Assembly: GCA_033064195.1 (NCBI GenBank)
Contig: JARBJD010000276.1
Span: forward strand, 1-64,000
Origin: Blattamonas nauphoetae
Taxonomy: Eukaryota > Preaxostyla > Oxymonadida
DNA: 64,000 bases
Direction: 5' to 3'
Below, piece by piece: positions 9,126 to 19,499 of this stretch (positions are counted from its first letter, which is position 1; each line of letters opens with the position of its first letter). The notes below the pieces were generated by a model. It was given only the letters and a program-made list of their open reading frames with translations. It ran no database searches and was not told the DNA's origin. Made by a program: the position numbers and the translations under genes.

Positions 9126-12100
9126 TTAGGGCCTTATTTTGTAATCAGTTGCTTTCAGTCCATGAATGAATGGAGGACATGATTCATTTTCAAGTACGAT
9201 TGCCTTCAGATGAATTCCACTGAGACTGAGTTTCTGCTGTTGTATTTTAGCTATCTCAAATCCATTTGTGTTGTCCTCAGTGTTTGTTCTTCTCGTCTGA
9301 AAGTTCAATGTTGTTGTCACTGTTTTCTCTCCATTAAGACACTTCACATAATCGTCACTTGTGATATTCGTTTTCTTCAGAGACACTCCTTTGATCTTGC
9401 ATTTCTCATCAAGTGAGTAACACTTGGGTGCAAGACAGATCATCTGTTCACCTTCCTTCTCAATTGCTAGTCCTAACAACTTCTTCTCATCATCAACTCT
9501 TTTTTCAGGATTGGGAAACCATTCATATTTGTGAGCATCATAGAATTCTTTGTCAGCAATCACGTGTTCAAATTGTTGATGAATTCCAGCATTCGGATCA
9601 CCTGATATTGCCCAGTAAGCAGAGTCAGTGTCTCCCTCACAGAAATGAATCTTGTTCATGTCTAGGCATTTATACATGAAGTTGTAGATGAAATTCAGAT
9701 TCCAGAACTTGGCATTGTCGAGTGTGAACACTGCTTCTTGCAGACATGTTTTGCATGATGCTTTCTCTCTGTCTTCAATCACGATGAAGTTGTCCTCATT
9801 GATCTCTCTTGTCGCTACAAATCCTTTCATCATCTGTTTCAAGTATGTTCTCTTCTCATTGCAGATTGTGATTGAGTTGTACTTCTCAGTGTTCATTCCG
9901 TCATATCCGTAACTTCCATTCAAGTTGGTCTTACAGAATTGTTCCTTTCCTTTGTTTCCAACCTTCATTGCCTCAATTCTGTCATTCATAAACGAGGTCA
10001 CAAATGGTTCAAATCCTGCGTGTCTCGAGAATTCCATCACACTCTTTACATCATCAATAATGAAGTGGCAATAGTCGATGAGGAACCACAGATAGTATGT
10101 CGAAAAGAACATATACTGATCGTGTGTGCTCAAGAGTTGAGTCAGCTTCCGTTGTTTGTCATCAGTCTTCAATCCATGTTTCTTCATCAACGAATACGTC
10201 TTCTCTCCAATGTTCTCTTCTGTCGTATTGACCACAATGTTCCTGAAGATTGGTGGGAAGTTAATGAAATCATTAATGTACTTTTCATCGATGTGTCCCT
10301 TCAACTCAGCAACGAATAGTGTCTTCTGATTCTTGTCTTCGATGATCTCACGACATTGAGAATCATTTGTGAGGGTATACAAGCATCTTCCTGGCATGTT
10401 CATTCTGTGATTAGTATACGGATTGTTCTTGTTCTTGATTGATGAGAATGCACTTGGATATAGTGAATTGAAATCAACGCCACAAACGTGAGTCATTTTG
10501 TGTTCTGTATCCTTAGAAATGACTTTACCGTCTTCGAACTTGAAGTGATTGATTGGAGTCACGTCTTTGATGTTCTGTCTGTGTTGAACATTCGATAATC
10601 CACCAGTCACTGCTGCTCTCAGTTTGTGATATGTCTGTTCGTGTGTCAGAGTCATTGGTAATGATTTCCAGATACAGTACTTCTTCAGTTGAATTCTCAA
10701 TCGTGTGAGATGCTCATCCTTGTCTGACTTGTAGGTGTTGCAATAATCACAGCAGATCTTCACGTTCTCTTTTGAATGACCTTTTGCATTGTCGATTCTG
10801 TCCAACGTTGGTCGCACTGCTTGTGAGAAACTGCTTCTGCAAATATAACAACATTTTTTACATTCATTTACGAACCATTCGTAGTCTGATTCATTGACGT
10901 TTTTGTCAGTATTGCGAAGAGCTTTCATGTCTTGATACCTATATCCTTCAACTTTGTATTTCCAGTATTGTTTGGTGATCTTGATTGGTCCAGAATCGTC
11001 ACATTCGTTGTAGTCAGCATCAATATCAAAGTCCTTGTAGGCACAAGCATACTTGATTGCTGAAGCATTCGCTGATAATGAGAGATTGTGCAACATATCC
11101 ACTTTGTATTGGAAGTTCAGAGCAATGAGATTGTCCAGTGGTGCAATCATACATTCGACATCTCTGATGTTGTAGAATTTCAGATAGTCCCATCTGTTCT
11201 TGAATCCTTGTTTGTTCCAATCGTCAAGGTAAAGTTGATAATCATTGTCAGACATTTCACTATTGTTCAGACTCGAATAGAATTCATATTTGGAGAATGG
11301 TTCTTGTTTGCTCAGCACTGTGTCGTAGTCTGATGAATCAAATGACTCGTAAGCAAAGAATGATTTCTGAAGAGTAGTCTTTCCTCCAAAGGCTTTGACT
11401 GCATTATCCAAAGTCATTGGTCCTGTGTATGACATCATATCTATGAATCGAAGAACTTGTTGTGTCTTCTCGTGTCTGATCAATACTTGTTTGTACTTCG
11501 TTGTTGATCCAAGAAAGCTCACGACTTTCCAGTCCTTGTCAACGAGATCACGAAAGATGAGATTGATGTCAAATCTGGAGCTGTTGAATCCAATGACACT
11601 GACTTCATTTTGTGAGGGAATTTCTGGATCATCATACATGTTGTCATCTCGTACTGTTTCTGCAAACTTGAAGAGTTGTCTAATCCATTGCTTCACAAAA
11701 TCCTTTCCATCTCGAAGATCAAAGTAGATGGACTTCATTCCTGATTTTGTTTTGATTGCTGATGCAACTGAGAGAGGTTTCAAGTGTGAGATCAATTGAG
11801 TATTGTCATCAGAGAATAGATTGTCAAGAATGAGATCTTCCATTGTTTCAAAGTCATAAGTGATGTAGTACTGTGTTGGTTTGAATTCGTCCTGTCTCTT
11901 GTGTGCCATCAGAAATTCATGAGTCTTGTTGTTGAGAATATGTGGAACATATGGTCTTGGTGTACGATCGAGGGAGATCTTCTTCACATGTTTTCCATCA
12001 AGTTCTTGGCATTCTGCTAAATGCTTCTCATAGTATCTCTTGAAGTTTGTATCTTTCACTTGAAATCCTCTTGATTGACAATAAGGACACAGTTTATATC

Positions 12101-13472
12101 CAGTGATTTTCTCAGGATCAACAATGTACATCAAATGAACAAGCGTTGCAGTGAATGGAATCATCAGAACATTTCGAACTTTTGCATCATCATTCTCGTT
12201 GATGTACGATTGACTGAGGAAGTAACGTTTCTTATCTTCATCGTATTCATAGATGTGAACGGTAATGTTGAATTTTGTCATTGCTTTCTCCATATCACAT
12301 GCGATGTCAAATCCAGGATAATTTCGTAAATGCTCCGTTAATTGATGTGGTCGAAGATGTGTAAGATTCTCAAATTCTGCGAACAGTTTGTACGCTTCTG
12401 TGTTTCTCATATTGATAGAGATTTTCTTACCAGGAATTTCAGGAAGTGTGAGGAACGATAGTGCTTGAAAGAAACAAATGTTGAACTCGGAATCGATGTA
12501 CCGAATGTTTCTCGTTTTGATGTGTTCACAAAGGATTGCATTCGCTTTCCCTGCCACTGGAAATCTGTAGACAGCAACAAGAATGGAGTGGAAAGCTATG
12601 AACATTGTCTTTGTGTCCATCAGTGTTCTCTCTTGTGATTCCTTGATGAGATTGATTGCATATTTGGAATACTCATTGATATCCGGCTCGTTTCTGATCA
12701 CCGTCGGAAAACTCTTTGATGAATTCTCCAGTTCTGGTCTGAAATCGTTGTACAGCGTCTCATCTTTGTCTTTTCTCTCAACAATCTTTCCAAAATCGAT
12801 GCTGATCTTGAATGGATGATCCTTCTCTTTGTCGTACACAGATTTGATGAAGATTGTGATTTCCTCAACAGTTTTCAAATGATTGTGGAAGTACAACTGA
12901 TAAGGTTTTCCATTAGCATTAACCTTATCAACCTCGTTCTTTTTGAACTTCTTTCGTGCCTTCAATAAACAGGAATCAAATGCAGTTTTGTTTCGTGGTT
13001 CCGCAAGTAAAATACATTCATTGAATCCATCAAATTGTTTCACTTCTCTGTTTTCCATTTGTTCATTCTTCTTCTGAATAATTAACAGATTCTTCATCCA
13101 GTGATTCACCAATTTCTCCTCAATTGATTTCAGTTTCCGTGTGATTTTGAACACTTCCCTTTTCAATTCAGTTTCATTTATTCTCGGATGTGCTTTCATG
13201 TCCATGATTATGACATTGTGATCCTCTGTCGACATCTCTCGTCTGTTTTTCACTTCTTTCAGAAACAAACGAAGGTTGGAGAAGGTGAGATTTGTTGTTG
13301 GATATGGAAACTCAACATCTCGGTGTCGTAGCATTGAAAGGAGAAATGAATAATGATGTTGATAGTTTGGACTATTTGGATAATATGTTCGACCATCATC
13401 AAATCTGAAAACCGTATTTGGAAATTGTTCTTGAATTTGTCGAATATCATTTTTACGTGAGACTGTTGTCAT
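9126..13472 (-). CDS. Polinton protein-primed DNA polymerase B
   Basis: A 1448-residue family B polymerase of the protein-primed type, which would copy the element. The 3'-5' exonuclease motifs are DFET (540-543), N-x3-FD (630-635) and Y-x3-D (767-771). The polymerase motifs are DFNSLYPS (1000-1007), the K-x-NLNGSYGYDG region (about 1181-1192) and DTDS (1281-1284). Before the exonuclease, residues about 329-452 resemble an OTU-type cysteine protease (NICFFQAL ... HLMYI), followed by a CxxC...HxxxxC finger (462-488). Between exonuclease and palm, residues about 871-925 form an HNH-like Cys4 segment (CYIC, LDRIDNAKGHS, CCDYC). The OTU and HNH calls are by pattern only. The ATG at 13472 follows the shared start motif, and the frame is fully open. 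Confidence 0.93.
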   Translation of the reverse strand: MTTVSRKNDIRQIQEQFPNTVFRFDDGRTYYPNSPNYQHHYSFLLSMLRHRDVEFPYPTTNLTFSNLRLFLKEVKNRREMSTEDHNVIIMDMKAHPRINETELKREVFKITRKLKSIEEKLVNHWMKNLLIIQKKNEQMENREVKQFDGFNECILLAEPRNKTAFDSCLLKARKKFKKNEVDKVNANGKPYQLYFHNHLKTVEEITIFIKSVYDKEKDHPFKISIDFGKIVERKDKDETLYNDFRPELENSSKSFPTVIRNEPDINEYSKYAINLIKESQERTLMDTKTMFIAFHSILVAVYRFPVAGKANAILCEHIKTRNIRYIDSEFNICFFQALSFLTLPEIPGKKISINMRNTEAYKLFAEFENLTHLRPHQLTEHLRNYPGFDIACDMEKAMTKFNITVHIYEYDEDKKRYFLSQSYINENDDAKVRNVLMIPFTATLVHLMYIVDPEKITGYKLCPYCQSRGFQVKDTNFKRYYEKHLAECQELDGKHVKKISLDRTPRPYVPHILNNKTHEFLMAHKRQDEFKPTQYYITYDFETMEDLILDNLFSDDNTQLISHLKPLSVASAIKTKSGMKSIYFDLRDGKDFVKQWIRQLFKFAETVRDDNMYDDPEIPSQNEVSVIGFNSSRFDINLIFRDLVDKDWKVVSFLGSTTKYKQVLIRHEKTQQVLRFIDMMSYTGPMTLDNAVKAFGGKTTLQKSFFAYESFDSSDYDTVLSKQEPFSKYEFYSSLNNSEMSDNDYQLYLDDWNKQGFKNRWDYLKFYNIRDVECMIAPLDNLIALNFQYKVDMLHNLSLSANASAIKYACAYKDFDIDADYNECDDSGPIKITKQYWKYKVEGYRYQDMKALRNTDKNVNESDYEWFVNECKKCCYICRSSFSQAVRPTLDRIDNAKGHSKENVKICCDYCNTYKSDKDEHLTRLRIQLKKYCIWKSLPMTLTHEQTYHKLRAAVTGGLSNVQHRQNIKDVTPINHFKFEDGKVISKDTEHKMTHVCGVDFNSLYPSAFSSIKNKNNPYTNHRMNMPGRCLYTLTNDSQCREIIEDKNQKTLFVAELKGHIDEKYINDFINFPPIFRNIVVNTTEENIGEKTYSLMKKHGLKTDDKQRKLTQLLSTHDQYMFFSTYYLWFLIDYCHFIIDDVKSVMEFSRHAGFEPFVTSFMNDRIEAMKVGNKGKEQFCKTNLNGSYGYDGMNTEKYNSITICNEKRTYLKQMMKGFVATREINEDNFIVIEDREKASCKTCLQEAVFTLDNAKFWNLNFIYNFMYKCLDMNKIHFCEGDTDSAYWAISGDPNAGIHQQFEHVIADKEFYDAHKYEWFPNPEKRVDDEKKLLGLAIEKEGEQMICLAPKCYSLDEKCKIKGVSLKKTNITSDDYVKCLNGEKTVTTTLNFQTRRTNTEDNTNGFEIAKIQQQKLSLSGIHLKAIVLENESCPPFIHGLKATDYKIRP

Positions 13473-13477
13473 TTACT

Positions 13478-13506
13478 ACAAATTAAAAAATAAAAAAATA
13501 AAAAAA
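13478..13506 (-). promoter_or_regulatory. Polinton start motif, polymerase gene (extended)
   Basis: Two or three overlapping TTTTTTATTTTTT copies lie just before the polymerase ATG at 13472, the longest version of the motif in the element. Confidence 0.55.
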
Positions 13507-13515
13507 GATTCGTCA

Positions 13516-13905
13516 TTATTTTTGATTTCTCAAAGGTGGTTTATTCTTCGCTTTCAACCATGAATCGAGTCGAATTCGGTAAACTTTATCATCTCCTATC
13601 ACCCGATATGTGAATGGTGTCAGCACTTGCTTGTACTCACCTACGAGCTCACAGTTGTACTTCTTCAGTTCATTCTCAACAAACGATTGAGTGTAGTGTC
13701 GACGTTGTGACATGTGTGGTCGATTACCTTGATTCCACAACTTCGGTTTTATCCTCCATTCAACTCCTTCATGAACATACGTCACCGGTGTTGACCCGTG
13801 AATGTAATCAGAAACGAGTTCACAATTCTCCTTTTTCATCGACTCGATCAACACTTGCTTTGCATTCGTTCGACGTCTTTCCTTGTACATCGCAGTTGGA
13901 TTCAT
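13516..13905 (-). CDS. Polinton small protein with two internal repeats
   Basis: A 129-residue basic protein built from two repeats of about 48 residues, each containing NCELV followed by a Y-x-n-(T/S)P(V/F)TY motif and a basic W-containing end. The repeated pattern resembles small DNA-binding modules in phages and large DNA viruses, but I cannot name the family. The ATG at 13905 is preceded by the shared AT-rich motif. It is the outermost gene at the element's right end and lies 44 bases from the polymerase start. Confidence 0.6.
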   Translation of the reverse strand: MNPTAMYKERRRTNAKQVLIESMKKENCELVSDYIHGSTPVTYVHEGVEWRIKPKLWNQGNRPHMSQRRHYTQSFVENELKKYNCELVGEYKQVLTPFTYRVIGDDKVYRIRLDSWLKAKNKPPLRNQK

Positions 13906-13910
13906 TTAAT

Positions 13911-13925
13911 ACAAAATAAAAAAAA
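13911..13925 (-). promoter_or_regulatory. Polinton start motif, gene at 13905
   Basis: Minus-strand TTTTTTTTATTTTGT lies 5 bases before the ATG at 13905. Confidence 0.5.
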
Positions 13926-14886
13926 TGAAAAAATGAAAAATGAAACCATTTTTTCTCGAGAACCACCGATCCGATTTCAATAAAAATTGCGGCAATCGAA
14001 AGAGCGCATCGGATATGACCTTGGATGAAAATATTTGCGAAATTGAAAAATGTCGATTTTTACTGCAGTCAAATACAGGGTCAAAAATGGGATCTTGGCT
14101 CCTGACGAAAATTTTTTTTCCAAATTATTTTTTTCTGTTTTCTCATAATTTCTTCATCCTTTGTGTGAAATTTGAAGACGATTTGACAACATTTTTGAAA
14201 ATACCCCATAATTCGTACTTTTGGCGAAATTCTCACTATAACCGTGACCGTGGTCATAGTAGATTAGTTGGATCCTGAGAGACGTAGTAGTGACTGCAGC
14301 ACTATGAAATTTCGAGGGATTCAGCGGAAAACGAGGAGGAAGCTAGCACCATTAAAAAAACTTGAAAATTCCGGCCCAGTAAGCCAGAAACGGGCCGATG
14401 GGGAGCGCATGAATGCTCCATCACAGGGATCGCAACCCTGGGACCATTGTAAATCACCAGAATCTCGTGCTTCCTCAAACAATGGTTTTTGCAAAATTTT
14501 ACCTAGATGTATTTTTTCGTCCGCTATCGATTGCAAGTGGTTTCGAGTCTGGATCTCTGCTGGTTGTCGAGATATGACCAATTTTTCAAAAAATATTTTT
14601 AAAAATTTTCGATTTTTGACCAATGTTCGACACATATCTCCACGAATACTCATCCGATTTTGATCCGGTTTGTTTTGATCAATGACCGACATCGTCATTG
14701 AGATTTTCGAATGAGTTTCAAAATCTGTTCGGATTGATTTTTGAAGAAAAATTGACAAAAGTGATCAAATTTTTCGAAAAAGTGCAAAAATTTGCTCCAA
14801 TATTTTGGGTTAAATTGATGAAGAAAATCACTGTTTTTGACGAAGTCACTGTGAAATAAATCACAAATGAGAGTGCTTTCGACCAC
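13926..14886. other. Polinton non-coding terminal region
   Basis: About 960 bases between the last gene and the right terminus. AT-rich, with many T/A runs. A partial inverted repeat lies around 14238-14262 (CTATAACC ... GGTCATAG). Open frames here are short, overlap on both strands and show no protein-like composition, so I call no gene. Confidence 0.6.
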
Positions 14887-14981
14887 TTTTTCAATGTGGT
14901 TCTCTATTCGTCTTCTATACTACTGCGCGTATCCCAAAAAATGGATCTGCGTGTAGCGAAAATCGGATCTGCGCCTATACT
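14887..14981. repeat. Polinton right terminal repeat (outer part)
   Basis: Read inward from 14981, the terminus begins AGTATAGGCGCAGATCC. It contains further variants of the ACGCAG/GCGCAG unit (CACGCAGATCC, TACGCGCAGTAGTATAG) within 60 bases. The start with AG and short sub-repeats are typical of Polinton terminal inverted repeats. The matching left copy is outside the window, so the inner limit is not known. Confidence 0.65.
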
Positions 14982-15248
14982 TAACCGTGTTTTTTGGGCT
15001 CACAAAAGTGTAGAGTAACACTGGATTTCTCATTTTTTCAACAATTTTTCTATCTAAATGACATTTTTATGAATAAATAAAGTGTCCGAGGTGGTTCAGA
15101 ACAAATAGTTTTGATTACCCAGCATGATTTTCTCATGGACTTGAAAAGTTGATCTCGTTGTATCTTCATAACCAGACAAAATTTTGACCTGAAATGTTCG
15201 CGAAAACGAATGTTTTGAGAAATATAAACTTTTGATATTTCAACTTTT

Positions 15249-16182
15249 GGCTTGGGTTAAGAGAGTCGGGTCTGAGGTAAAGTGAGTCGGGTTGCCTCTA
15301 TTCTAGCAACTACCCGAGGAAAGATATGTCAAATCAACATGAAACAAATGAGATACATGATTAGTGTGTAAAAATGTATGATTGTTCAAAAATTCTCAAA
15401 ACTCGTTCAGTTGTTGACGATCGATCTCATGTCATGATCCTCGACACGATAACTGCTTCAATGCTCGCCAGCACACATTGATGAGCAATTTTACCATAAA
15501 AACTGTTTTTTAAGGATTTTCAGAAAAGTCGCGTCCAAGGATCTTCATTACTCGCTTCTTATTTTTGAGTTTCACACTTCGTTCCCTGATTCTGTTCCCT
15601 AAATTGAGAAATGCACTATACAATGAAGAGATGAGATAAAAAGTGGATTGTAATCAGAATAGAAGGAATTGAGGTGATTCTGTTGAGGAAGTATGAAAAT
15701 TGAAGGTGATCAGCTTTTTCGAATGAATGGAACAAAAATTTTCTGTCAATATGGAATCGAATCAGTCAATTCGATGTTTTATTCTCATTTTTCAAACTTC
15801 ATTTCTGGGGTACTTGCTCAGAAAAGAAACGAAACTCAAACAACCGAAGGTGGAGATCCGACTGTCAAAAACGTGAAATGTTGTGAAAATTGTGATAAGG
15901 AACGGGTAACACAAATTAATCAGAGGGAGCTTCAAGACGAGGGTGTTATCATTCGAGATAAGTCCCTTCCTGAAGAATGCCATGACTTGTCATCTTTGAC
16001 CAACTTCAATGTGATGATCAACCTCAAACTTTCGGCCCAAACCATCGTTCTCATGCCAACCCGACACACTTTACCCGACCCGACTAACTTTTTCTGACCC
16101 GACACACTTAACCCAGTGAACCCGACTCTCTTAACCTCCAACCCGACTCTCTTTACATAACCCGACATACTTAACCCATGCC
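15249..16182. mobile_element. 934-bp non-autonomous DNA transposon, Merlin-like ends
   Basis: The ends are inverted repeats: left GGCTTGGGTTAAG, right (reversed) GGCATGGGTTAAG, extending to about 23 bp with few mismatches. The flanks carry an 8-bp duplication, CAACTTTT (15241-15248 and 16183-16190). About seven subterminal copies of ACCCGAC(A/T)C(A/T)CTTAACC-type units lie near the right end, with inverted copies at the left. There is no convincing coding region; the 134-codon frame at 15693 runs into the terminal repeats. The GGC(A/T)TGGGTT start and 8-bp duplication match the Merlin element at 56082-59803, so this is probably a defective relative. Confidence 0.82.
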
Positions 16183-16394
16183 CAACTTTTTTTTTCGACC
16201 ATCACAAAATCATGGTTTTTCATCATTTTTCGAGGAATTTTCAAAGTGTCTTCGGACTTGTCACTCACCATTCACCTCGTATGCAAAATTGACCAGTTTC
16301 ATTCGATTGTGATTATGATGTTAAGAGGACGGACAAGGGGCCAAATCATGAGGACAGAGGACAGAGGTCTTGTCCGATTCGGAAATCCAGCTTG

Positions 16395-17418
16395 ATATGC
16401 CTTTATTTCGTCTGATTTCACCTTCTCTCTGCATGTACAACACTCTTTGTCTTCATTTTACTTGGTATCATGCCTGAGAATGTCTCGAAAAGACGATTCC
16501 AAAACTACAATTTTGCTATGCCTTTTTCTGACACTATAGCGAACTGAATCATTCAAGATTCGTTAATCCCCATCTAAAATTGTTGAAAATGGTGTTAAAC
16601 TACGTGAAAACCGATTTGGTGGCGAATCACGAGCTGGAGGGGTTCTGTCCTACATACTCCTAATTAGGAGTATGGAGGACGATCGGCCCAAGAGAGGACA
16701 GAGTAGGACAAAATCGGACAAGCACCTTATATTCATACTGGAACTTTCTCTCAATTAGTTCATCCAACTTCTGCAGTTATCTCAAAACAGGACAAATCGG
16801 ACATGTCCTGTCCTATCCTGTCCGATTGATCTGATCCTCCTCCCCATGTCAGGTTGTCTTCGTCCGCTCTTTTCTTCCTGGACATCTCATCCCGTGATTT
16901 GAAGTCAGTTCTCCATTCAATACATCTATTGTCCAGTTTTGCTTCATTTTTTATCTCCTTCAACTTCAAAGTCGGAGAGATCGACTCGACACGAAATCAA
17001 CTCAAATTTTCTCTGTCAATGACGAATAGACAGAACTTATCAAGGGACAATTTGCTTTATCAGTTTGCACTTCCATTGTTTTTGTCACTTTTTCAGTTGA
17101 ATTCTCTTCATTAGTCTGGAACAGATGTCATGCTCAAATCAGAATCTAAAATAGACAGAACAAAATGAGATATGGAAGATTCTCAATGTCAGTGTGCATC
17201 TCTATTGTTTTTCCACTCGTATTTTCCTATTTCTCTTCATGAGTTTAGAATAGATATCTTGATCACCCTCCATTCTGAAAAGGAGATCGTGGAATTGAGC
17301 TACTAAGTCGCTCACGCAACAATTCCATCGAGAAAGCCTGCTGTTTGAATTGATTATATTGTTATCACCTCATTTATCCAGCCATTTCACATACCAAACA
17401 AGCATCTTCAATACACTT
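16395..17418. other. Left interior of the 5.25-kb element, no gene seen
   Basis: Apart from the subterminal GGACA-type repeats, only short frames occur. The palindrome CTCCTAATTAGGAG lies near 16656. I see no protein-like sequence. Confidence 0.5.
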
Positions 17419-17817
17419 CAGTCATTCCGGCTTCCGGTATTTGGGTCTTGAATAAATTAAGAAAGGGGTGATCAACGAGAACGAGCTTTCAATTCCATTT
17501 CGATTTATCATTCTTCAATGAAACAGCCGGAAAGACCAGTTATTATTGAACAAGTGATGCTAAAATGACAATAAAGCATTCGTTTATGAGTTCAGATTGA
17601 GATCAATCCATAATTTCAACTTGAGTCCAGTTGAACAGACTCCACACCGTCTTCAGCAGGAAGACATTGAAATTGAGGAACAAACCACCATCTCGTGTGA
17701 TCGTATCAATGTCACTCACTGCTCTATTTTTTTATTTTTCTTAAATTCGCGGATAAGTTGAGATCAACCCTTTCCTTGAAAAAAATGAGAACCAAATACC
17801 GGAAGCCGGAATGACTG
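17419..17817. repeat. 399-bp inverted-repeat insert (MITE-like)
   Basis: CAGTCATTCCGGCTTCCGG... at 17419-17444 matches, over 26 of 26 bases, the reverse complement of 17792-17817. A CAGT start is typical of mariner-type ends, but the flanking dinucleotide is TT on both sides instead of TA, so the superfamily is uncertain. The right end directly abuts the start of the TmcB-like fragment. No coding sequence inside. Confidence 0.65.
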
Positions 17818-19240
17818 TTGTCTTGTTGACCAACGTGGCCCTTTCCATCCTCATTACGTTCCTCAGACGATTCCCCCAATATCTAACCATCGCTAGCCTC
17901 GTACTATCTCTCCCCCTTTTCCTGTACTTCTCCTTCATGCTCCCGATCTTCACTGACACAGCCAACGCCTTATATTCGCAAAGTTTGCTGATGTCGCTGT
18001 CTTCCATCTCATTGGAATGATATGTTCATTCGTTGGCAACGACAAGACGCGACTGAATACCGTCATGTTGATCGTTTGGGCGCTCGCCACTTTCGGCGTT
18101 TCCGTGGGAATGTTCTTCCTCTCTCGTACGTTTTCCCCCTCAAAATGGACTGTAAGACCGAATGATCCAATTTCCGTCCTCCACAACACGGTTCCTGATG
18201 AGCCTCAGGTGATCCTGTCCAACACCCACTGATCTCCCCGAAAGTTCAACAATACCCTATTTCCCAAGCACCAGCTATGAAATCCACAGCACAATGAGTG
18301 GTAGAGCAAACAATGATTTCGATGCCTCAGACAAACGGATTAAACATCGATCGATCACCAGACTTTCACAACTCTCTTTTAATGGTGATATTCAGCTCAA
18401 CTGTATTCGAACTACGCAGCAAAGTGGATACGGATGAAATGGGAAGTGTTGAATAGCAAACACTGACTCTTAAAGTGGATGATCCAACCAAATCATCGAT
18501 GTCACCTGTCATTCCCACCAAGCCCACTCCAATTCTCTCTTTCACACCCACAATGCCATCTTCTCTCCAACCTGCTCCGACTCATTCATTGGTCGGGCCT
18601 TCACAAGTCCGAACGAAGCCACCAACGGTCCAACCAGCATCTTCCACCACTACTGTCGCTATCTTCGTCAACCACCAAAAATCACCCGCAAACTCCCACA
18701 CAACCAGTCCATTCGTGTCTAGCCGTGGTTTCAGCAGTGTTTTGTCTCTTCCAATCAACCCTGCTACGCCAAAACATTCAAGGTTGAGACACAGTCAACA
18801 GGCGCCATCGCAAGCGAACAGTTCTCAAAAAAAAGTTCACCAATACACAAGTGCATGCCAAGTACAGAAAGCAATGAAATACCTCTCTCCACTCGGAACA
18901 TCTCCAACATCATGATGGACGCCACTCTCCAACAGCTTCCGACGTGGATGATGGGATTGGACCACTTTGAGTAGGAGTGGCGGAATGCGGTCAGACACCT
19001 CCTCAACATGCACGATTGGGAGGAGAAGAACATCTGGCTCTTCGTCGAGATCTCTGCCATCTTCTCTTTTGGGTATCTTCTCATCGAGATACGATTCATC
19101 AGCAGCCTCCTCCAGGCAAGGAAGACGCCCGAAAGGGAGAAAAGTGGTACTGACCCTTCCAAAGAGAGTTGAGACGATGATGATCGCCAGCTCCTGTCGC
19201 TCATCGCATCGGCCTCTTCACGGAGATCCTACGACTTCAA
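17818..19240 (+). pseudogene. Decayed TmcB-like membrane-protein gene fragment
   Basis: A hydrophobic coding-like stretch (ILITFLRRFPQYLTIASLV ...) keeps the proline and asparagine spacing of the intact TmcB-like protein nearby: P to P 23 residues, P to N 7 residues, then about 30 to the next N before a hydrophobic helix (RLNTVMLIVWALATFGVSV). In the intact gene the corresponding stretch runs from WPFWRF to TNAAMIQL. The frame changes several times and stops occur, so this is a pseudogene. It lies inside the 5.25-kb transposon. The later part (around 18916-19150, LQQLPTWMMGLDHFE and IWLFVEISAIFSFGYLLIE) also looks like former coding sequence. Confidence 0.65.
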
Positions 19241-19499
19241 CTCTCTCTCCAGTCTGGGATAATCCAAGCTGCCGGCCTGATGTCCCTCAATCCAGCTGCA
19301 GAATGGCTCCCCACCGCACCATCGACCATATCTCTCTCTGGTCAACCCGAGGGAAGAGGAAGCTGTTCACTTTTTGATATGTTGACTTCTGTTGGACAAC
19401 TCAGACCGAACAAAAACTCCCAAAACAGGTTCTTCTGGATCGCATTGTGAAAGGATTGAAGGTGAAGACAAAACTGGAGCAGACGCGCGAGTGAACAGA

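Larger units (their letters stand above)
1..14981. mobile_element. Polinton (Maverick), right part; left end outside window
   Basis: A large self-synthesising DNA transposon, identified by three hallmark genes: a protein-primed family B DNA polymerase, a retroviral-type DDE integrase and an A32-like packaging ATPase. Capsid-type genes lie at the left. Most genes read on the minus strand; the ATPase reads plus. Base composition is more AT-rich than the host genes to the right. The right end at 14981 reads inward as AGTATAGGCGCAG; an AG start is usual for Polintons. The flanking TAACCG is the candidate 6-bp target duplication, whose partner would lie outside the window. The polymerase, integrase and ATPase frames are long and open. 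The structural genes look broken, with several breaks, so the copy is probably young but not whole. No protease gene was recognised here; it may lie to the left. Confidence 0.93.

Noticed and set aside
14268-14758. Open frames of 131 and 145 codons on opposite strands
   Set aside because: They lie in the Polinton's non-coding end, overlap each other, lack the start motif and have no protein-like composition.
16060-16182. TTAACCC/GGGTTAAG repeats as telomeric sequence
   Set aside because: The units are irregular and belong to the subterminal repeats of a 934-bp element with inverted ends and an 8-bp duplication.
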